This document shows positions 10,948 to 15,211 of a DNA stretch of 15,211 nt, piece after piece. This DNA is from QWPN01 sp044360305 (GTDB lineage Bacteria; Planctomycetota; Planctomycetia; Pirellulales; UBA1268): positions 1 to 15,211 of the forward strand of contig JBIKKQ010000081.1 of NCBI GenBank assembly GCA_044360305.1. The letters run 5' to 3'. The translations under genes and the position numbers were made by a program. Position 1 is the stretch's first letter; each line of letters starts with the position of its first letter. The notes under the pieces are model-generated. The model made no database searches and had not been told where the DNA came from. It saw only the letters and a list, made by a program, of their open reading frames with translations.

Positions 10948-12786
10948 TTGGCCCAGTCGCACGCATTGCCGCCGTCCCGCGACGACCTCAAGGAGCGGGT
11001 CCGCGACGCGATCGACATCGTCGATCTGGCCGGCGGCTACATCTCGCTCAAGCGTGCCGGTCGCGGCCTCGTCGGCCTCTGCCCGTGGCACGACGACTCC
11101 CGGCCGAGCCTGCAGATCAATCCCGAGCGGCAGACCTTCCGCTGCTGGGTCTGCGACATCGGCGGCGACGTGTTCAACTTCGTGATGCGGATGGAGAAGC
11201 TCGAGTTCCGCGAGGCGCTCGAGCAGCTCGCCGACCGGGCCGGGATCGAGATCCCCCGCGGCCGCGCCGGCCTTCCCACCGACGACCGGGCCGCGCTCGT
11301 CCGCGTCTGCGGCTGGGCGGCCGAGCGGTTCCACGCCTGCCTGCTCGGGGCCGCCGAGGCCGGCCCGGCCCGCGACTACCTCGCCGGCCGGGGCCTCGAC
11401 CGGCGGACGATCGACCGCTTCCAACTCGGGTTCGCGCCCCAGTCGTGGGACTGGCTGCTGCGACACGCCGCGTCGGCGGGCATTTCGCCGACCGACCTCG
11501 TCCGCGCCGGCCTCGCCGTCGAGCGGCAGGAGCGGACCGGCCACTACGATCGCTTCCGCAGCCGGGTGATGTTTCCGATCCGCGATCCCCAGGGCCGCTG
11601 CGTCGCCTTCGGCGGCCGCGTCCTCCCCGGCTCCGACGACCCGGCGAAATACATCAACTCCCCGGAGACGCCGCTGTTTTCCAAGAGCGCGATGCTCTAC
11701 GGCCTCGACACCGCCCGCCAGGCGATGTCGGCCTCGCGCCGGGCCGTGGTCGTCGAGGGCTACACCGACTGCCTCGCCGCCCGGCAGGTGGGAATCGACG
11801 ACGTCGTCGCGGTCCTCGGCACCGCGCTCGGCGAGCGGCATGCCAAGCTCCTGCGCCGCTACGCGGACCGGATCGTCCTCCTGCTCGACGGCGACGACGC
11901 CGGTCGGCGCCGGGCCAACGAGATTCTCGACGTCCTGCTCGCCGAGCCGATCGACGTCCGGATCGCGCGGATGCCCGCCGGCGTCGATCCCTGCGAGTTC
12001 GTCCTCGAACATGGCCGGGAGGCCTTCGAGTCCCTCGTCGCGGCGGCCATCGACCCGCTCGACTACCGCATGGAGGAGGCGCTCGCCTCCCTCGCCCCGG
12101 ATGCCGGCGACGACGCCGCCCTTGCCGCCCTGGAGAGCGTGCTCCGGGCGCTGGCCCGCGTCTCGCCCCGGTCGCCGCTCTCTCCCTCGCAGCGCCAGCT
12201 CCGCGCCGACCAGATCCTCGGCCGGCTCTCGCGCCGCTTCGGCATCTCCCGCGAGGTCCTCGCCAACCGGCTCCGCGACCTGCGATCCGCGTCCGGGCAG
12301 CCGGCCCTCGCCCCGGCGGCGCCGGCAGTCGCGTCGCTGCCGCGGCTGCCCGCCTGGGACCGCGAGGTGATCGAGGTGCTCGTGGGGGTGCCCGACAGCA
12401 TCGGCCTGATCGTCCGGCAGCCCGACGGCACCGGCCTGGAGACGACCGCGGCCCGGACCGTGCTCGCCGCCGCCGAGCGGCTCCACCGCGAGGGGCGGCC
12501 GGTCGCGCTCCCCTCCCTGCTGCTTGAGATCGGCGATCCCGACCTGCAGAGCCTGCTGGTGGCGGCGGACGAGTCGTCCGCGTCCCGCCGGCCGCTCGAC
12601 GCCGGCGAACGCCTCCGGCACCTCGAGGACGCCCTGCGCCGCCGCTCCGCCGAGCGGCAGGCGCACGCGAGCGCCCGGGCCCTGAAAACATCCCGGCTGG
12701 ATTCCCGGTCGGAAGCGGAACTTCTGGAACGGCTCGTCGCGGAGCGGCGGGTCGTCCAGGGCATGACCGAGCCCAAGGATGGGTGA
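10948..12786 (+). CDS. dnaG: DNA primase DnaG
   Basis: The 612-residue primase makes RNA primers at the replication fork, partnering with the DnaB helicase. The N-terminal zinc domain has Cys45, His48, Cys66 and Cys69 (CPWH ... CWVC), the CHC2 pattern. The catalytic core follows, with RVMFPIRDPQGRCVAFGGR (about 206-224) and YINSPETPLFSKS (about 235-247), then the Toprim part with Glu270 in VVVEGYTD and Asp314/Asp316 in LLLDGDDAG, which bind the catalytic metals. Residues about 470-612 form the helical C-terminal helicase-binding region, poorly conserved as usual. The start is TTG, preceded by AAGGCAGG ending seven bases upstream; no in-frame ATG or GTG fits the conserved N-terminus better. 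It heads the dnaG-rpoD unit; rpoD starts 104 bases after its stop. Confidence 0.96.
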   Translation: MAQSHALPPSRDDLKERVRDAIDIVDLAGGYISLKRAGRGLVGLCPWHDDSRPSLQINPERQTFRCWVCDIGGDVFNFVMRMEKLEFREALEQLADRAGIEIPRGRAGLPTDDRAALVRVCGWAAERFHACLLGAAEAGPARDYLAGRGLDRRTIDRFQLGFAPQSWDWLLRHAASAGISPTDLVRAGLAVERQERTGHYDRFRSRVMFPIRDPQGRCVAFGGRVLPGSDDPAKYINSPETPLFSKSAMLYGLDTARQAMSASRRAVVVEGYTDCLAARQVGIDDVVAVLGTALGERHAKLLRRYADRIVLLLDGDDAGRRRANEILDVLLAEPIDVRIARMPAGVDPCEFVLEHGREAFESLVAAAIDPLDYRMEEALASLAPDAGDDAALAALESVLRALARVSPRSPLSPSQRQLRADQILGRLSRRFGISREVLANRLRDLRSASGQPALAPAAPAVASLPRLPAWDREVIEVLVGVPDSIGLIVRQPDGTGLETTAARTVLAAAERLHREGRPVALPSLLLEIGDPDLQSLLVAADESSASRRPLDAGERLRHLEDALRRRSAERQAHASARALKTSRLDSRSEAELLERLVAERRVVQGMTEPKDG

Positions 12787-12820
12787 GGGTGCCCACCTCG
12801 TCGCTGCGATCGGCCGTTTC

Positions 12821-12834
12821 GGGGCATTCGCCCC
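12821..12834 (+). other. Small GC hairpin between dnaG and rpoD
   Basis: GGGGC (12821-12825) pairs with GCCCC (12830-12834) around ATTC, a 5-bp stem with a tetraloop and no T-run. It could be a processing or attenuation site in the dnaG-rpoD transcript, or chance in GC-rich DNA. Confidence 0.3.
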
Positions 12835-12890
12835 GGCGGTCCGGGGGGCGGTTGGCGAGCGGACGGTACGATGGTGAAGGAGAACCGAAG

Positions 12891-14651
12891 ATGTCGAGCG
12901 TTTCCCACGGTGCGAACAAGCAGAACCCCACGGCCGTCAACCGGCTGCCCGCCTCGTTCCCGGCGCCGGCCGCGTCCGCGGCCCAGCCCCAGGGCGACGG
13001 CGACCTCGCGAAGCTGATCGCCTTCGGCCGGTCGCTCGGCTACCTGACCTTCGACCAGGTCAACGCCTATCTCCCCGACGAGGCGGTCGATCCGGAGAAG
13101 ATCGACGCCCTGCTGGTGGCCCTGGAGGAACAGGGCATCGAACTGGTCGACGCGCCGCCGGAGCCGCGGCAGGAGTCGAAGCAGGAGTCGGGCAAGGCGG
13201 TTCCCGCGCCCGCCCCGGCGCCGGCCCGGCGCGAGGAGGCGATCACGACGCCGCCGTCGAACGCCGGCAACGACCCGATCCGCATGTATCTGGCGCAGAT
13301 GGCGGAGATTCCCCTGCTCACCCGGCGCGAGGAGATCTCGCTCGCCAAGCGGATCGAGGTCACGCGGAAGCGGTTCCGCCGCGCCGTCCTCGGCAGCGCC
13401 TACTCGCTGCGCACGACCGTCGACACGCTCCGCCGCGTCCACGAGGGGCAACTCCCCTTCGACCGGACGATCAAGGTCTCGCTCACCGAGCGGCTCACCA
13501 AGGACCAGATCCAGTCGCGGATGCCCCACAACCTGAAGACGCTCGACCACCTGATGGAGGCCAGTCGGGCCGACTTCCGCCTGCTCGTCAGCCGGCGGAC
13601 GTCCGCCGCCGACGCCCGCGAGGCCCGGCTCCGGTTCCGGCGCAACCGGGCCAAGTCGCTGGTCCTCGTCGAGGAGCTCAGCCTGCGGACCCGCCGGGTG
13701 CAGCCGCTGGTGAAGATCCTGCGCGGCATGTCGGCCCGCATGGACCGGCTCCAGCAGGACCTGCGGCTGATGAAGGCGGGCACGATCGCCACCACCGACC
13801 GCGACGACATGCGCAAGGAGCTGCGCGACCTGATGCTCACCACGCTGGAGAGCCCGCGGTCGCTCCGCACCCGGGTGCAGGTGCTGGAGAAGCTGCGGAC
13901 CGAATACGAGGCGGCGAAGCGGAACCTGTCGGCGTCGAACCTCCGGCTCGTGGTCTCGATCGCCAAGAAGTACCGCAACCGCGGCCTTTCCTTCCTCGAC
14001 CTCATCCAGGAGGGGAACACGGGGCTGATGCGGGCGGTGGACAAGTACGAGTACCGGCGCGGGTTCAAGTTCTCGACCTACGCCACGTGGTGGATCCGCC
14101 AGGCGATCACGCGGGCCATCGCCGACCAGGCGCGGACGATCCGCATCCCGGTGCACATGATCGACGTCCTCTCCAAGCTGCGGACGACCGCCAAGAAGCT
14201 CCTCCACGAGCTCGGCCGTGAGCCGGCGCCGGAGGAGATCGCCCATGCGGCCGGGGTTCCGGTGGAGGAGGCCAGGCGGGTGCTCGACATGGGGCGGCAG
14301 CCGATGAGCCTCGACCGGCCGGTCGGGGAGAGCGAGGACGCCAGCTTCAGCGAGTTCGTCGAGGATGCCAGCGTGGCCAGCCCGACGCACTCCACGACCC
14401 ACGGCCTGCTTCGCGACCGGATCGAGACACTCCTCAAGACGCTCACGTACCGGGAGCGGGAGATCATCCGGCTGCGGTACGGCCTCACCGACGGCTACAC
14501 CTACACGCTCGAGGAGGTGGGGCGGATCTTCCGCGTGACCCGCGAGCGTGTCCGGCAGATCGAGGCCAAGGCGGTGAAGAAGCTCCAGCACCCGGTCCGG
14601 TCGCGGCAACTGGAAAACTTCCTCGAGGGCGCCGCCGGTTCGGCCAACTGA
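12891..14651 (+). CDS. rpoD: Primary RNA polymerase sigma factor (RpoD/SigA)
   Basis: The 586-residue vegetative sigma factor directs RNA polymerase to -35/-10 promoters. Region 1.1 lies at about 38-87 (DLAKLIAFGRSLGYLTFDQV), followed by a Pro/Ala/Glu-rich linker (88-125). Region 1.2 is at 127-160 (NDPIRMYLAQMAEIPLLTRR). A basic helical insert of about 180 residues (161-340) corresponds to the non-conserved region of large primary sigmas. Region 2 runs 344-420, with the core-binding AKKYRNRGLSFLDLIQEGN and the -10-reading TYATWWIRQAITRAI (396-410). Region 3 is about 421-500. Region 4 (about 505-580) has the helix-turn-helix YTLEEVGRIFRVTRERVRQI that reads -35 boxes. ATG 12891 is chosen because AAGGAG (12877-12882) stands eight bases before it. 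An in-frame GTG at 12783 overlaps the dnaG stop (GTGA) and would add 36 residues, but lacks a well-spaced ribosome site. Confidence 0.95.
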   Translation: MSSVSHGANKQNPTAVNRLPASFPAPAASAAQPQGDGDLAKLIAFGRSLGYLTFDQVNAYLPDEAVDPEKIDALLVALEEQGIELVDAPPEPRQESKQESGKAVPAPAPAPARREEAITTPPSNAGNDPIRMYLAQMAEIPLLTRREEISLAKRIEVTRKRFRRAVLGSAYSLRTTVDTLRRVHEGQLPFDRTIKVSLTERLTKDQIQSRMPHNLKTLDHLMEASRADFRLLVSRRTSAADAREARLRFRRNRAKSLVLVEELSLRTRRVQPLVKILRGMSARMDRLQQDLRLMKAGTIATTDRDDMRKELRDLMLTTLESPRSLRTRVQVLEKLRTEYEAAKRNLSASNLRLVVSIAKKYRNRGLSFLDLIQEGNTGLMRAVDKYEYRRGFKFSTYATWWIRQAITRAIADQARTIRIPVHMIDVLSKLRTTAKKLLHELGREPAPEEIAHAAGVPVEEARRVLDMGRQPMSLDRPVGESEDASFSEFVEDASVASPTHSTTHGLLRDRIETLLKTLTYREREIIRLRYGLTDGYTYTLEEVGRIFRVTRERVRQIEAKAVKKLQHPVRSRQLENFLEGAAGSAN

Positions 14652-14681
14652 GCCGCCCCGCGACCGTTGGCAACGCGCCCG

Positions 14682-14714
14682 CGTTCCCCGGCCGGCCCGC
14701 CCGGCCGGGGGACG
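14682..14714 (+). terminator. Strong hairpin after rpoD
   Basis: A 14-bp stem (14682-14695 with 14701-14714), with one T-G wobble at 14685/14711 and a CCCGC loop, begins 31 bases after the rpoD stop. The inner ten pairs are perfect and all G/C. There is no T-tail, so it is either a T-poor intrinsic terminator or an RNA 3'-end stabiliser. Confidence 0.55.
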
Positions 14715-14730
14715 GCGCGGCATCGCTTCT

Positions 14731-14766
14731 GCGCAAAGACTTGCGCCCGTTCCTCGCCGAGAACGG
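14731..14766 (+). other. Two adjacent small hairpins downstream of rpoD
   Basis: GCGCAA (14731-14736) pairs with TTGCGC (14741-14746) around AGAC. Directly abutting it, CCGTTC (14747-14752) pairs with GAACGG (14761-14766) around an 8-base loop. Both are perfect 6-bp stems. With the terminator-like hairpin at 14682-14714 they fill most of the gap before the next promoter. Confidence 0.45.
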
Positions 14767-14785
14767 CCCGGCAAAATTGATTCCA

Positions 14786-14809
14786 GAGTCTGCTAGACTG
14801 TTCGGACTC
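14786..14809 (+). promoter_or_regulatory. Extended -10 promoter with inverted repeats, zinc-ribbon gene
   Basis: TGCTAGACT (14791-14799) is an extended -10 element (TG, one base, TAGACT), about 40 bases before ATG 14840. No -35 box stands at the normal distance; TTGATT (14777-14782) is only 11 bases away. The -10 lies inside the palindrome AGTCT-GCT-AGACT (14787-14799), and GAGTC (14786-14790) recurs inverted as GACTC at 14805-14809. This could be an operator or chance. Confidence 0.5.
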
Positions 14810-14839
14810 GCGTCTCCCGTCCCGAAGCAGGTTCGCCGC

Positions 14840-15211
14840 ATGGCCGTCGCCGTCTCCGCCGCCACCCTCCGCACCCTGCACCGTATCCACCGGCAACTCG
14901 CCGACCTGCGCGACAGGCAGACTGCCGGTCCGCGCAAGGTCGCCGCCGGCACGCGGCAGCTGGAGGCCACCGAGGCCCGCAAGGCCGCGGCCCAGGACGA
15001 CGTCAAGAAGGCGCGGATGGCCGCCGACCAGAAGCAATTGCAGCTCAAGTCGGCCGAAGTCAAGCACCGCGACCTCGAGGGCAAACTCAACGCCTGCAAG
15101 ACCAACCGCGAATACCAGGCGCTCAAGGAGCAGCTCGCCGCCGACGCCATGGCGACGAAGGTCCTCGAGGACGAGATCCTCGAGGCCCTGGAACGGATCG
15201 ACGCCCTCAAG
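14840..15211 (+). CDS. C4-type zinc-ribbon coiled-coil protein, N-terminal part
   Basis: The frame is open from ATG 14840 to the window edge (124 codons), with the C-terminus missing. The product is almost entirely helical and charged (LHRIHRQLADLRDRQTAGPR, then many Glu, Lys, Gln and Ala), a coiled coil. It contains NACKTNREYQALKEQ at about 84-98, the hallmark of the DUF164/zf-RING_7 zinc-ribbon family whose C-terminal four-cysteine ribbon should follow beyond the window. The molecular function of the family is poorly defined; links to nucleic-acid binding and, in chlamydiae, type III secretion have been proposed. The upstream sequence AAGCAGGTTCGCCGC before the ATG resembles the weak ribosome site of dnaG. 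Being next to rpoD and dnaG is common for this family. Confidence 0.85.
   Translation, partial: MAVAVSAATLRTLHRIHRQLADLRDRQTAGPRKVAAGTRQLEATEARKAAAQDDVKKARMAADQKQLQLKSAEVKHRDLEGKLNACKTNREYQALKEQLAADAMATKVLEDEILEALERIDALK

Noticed and set aside
12783..12890. Longer RpoD from GTG 12783 overlapping the dnaG stop
   Set aside because: Translational coupling by GTGA is possible, but the nearest AAGGA is only three bases away, whereas ATG 12891 has AAGGAG at eight bases; the extra 36 residues look unconserved.
12063..14774. 903-codon open frame on the minus strand
   Set aside because: It is antisense to rpoD and the 3' half of dnaG, both unmistakable, and its translation is low-complexity.
1..15211. 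CRISPR arrays, tRNA, rRNA, insertion-sequence genes
   Set aside because: No regularly spaced repeats, no tRNA cloverleaf with a CCA end, no rRNA signatures and no transposase or integrase frame were seen on either strand.

Overview
The window is very GC-rich (by eye about 70%) and codes densely on both strands. The gene content points to a planctomycete-type bacterium, probably a metagenome-assembled contig. The clues are an S46 dipeptidyl-peptidase joined to a 3-keto-disaccharide-hydrolase/LamG-like (DUF1080) domain, paired secreted SGNH-like proteins of a planctomycete type, and a dnaG-rpoD-zinc-ribbon cluster with a primary sigma factor carrying a long basic insert. This placement is inferred from family resemblance; no rRNA or tRNA gene is present to confirm it.

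Layout. Bases 1-221 hold the N-terminal part of a minus-strand gene resembling the dihydrodipicolinate-synthase family; it runs into a GC palindrome and a G-quadruplex-like tract at the window edge. Bases 222-633 are intergenic and carry one complete copy and one solitary end of a dispersed repeat with terminal inverted repeats. Bases 634-2079 (+) encode an Old Yellow Enzyme-like NADH:flavin oxidoreductase. It converges on a four-gene minus-strand operon read from 7471 down to 2136: S46 peptidase/DUF1080 fusion, HD-domain protein, and two tandem secreted SGNH-like paralogues. Bases 7472-7949 are a divergent intergenic region with a second full copy of the repeat, three short TGAAAAGGACAGGC-type repeats and a strong promoter for the next gene. 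The plus strand then carries yifB/comM (7950-9512), a PAP2 phosphatase (9574-10272), a stand-alone response regulator whose start codon directly follows a run of 18 C (10361-10789), dnaG (10948-12786), the primary sigma factor rpoD (12891-14651), and the start of a C4 zinc-ribbon coiled-coil gene running off the end (14840-15211).

How the genes relate. The minus-strand operon looks like an exported set: a periplasmic dipeptidyl-peptidase with an added carbohydrate-type domain, two secreted SGNH-fold proteins (one apparently without its catalytic residues) and a translationally coupled cytoplasmic HD protein. The dnaG-rpoD-zinc-ribbon part is a version of the conserved macromolecular-synthesis cluster, with a TTGACC-17-TAGATT promoter in front of dnaG.

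Most worth a second look: the 132-158 bp repeat with terminal inverted repeats and an internal perfect hairpin whose sequence differs between copies; the C18 tract in the translation-initiation region of the response regulator; the S46-DUF1080 fusion; and the nearly identical 70 bp at the 3' ends of two otherwise divergent SGNH-like paralogues.
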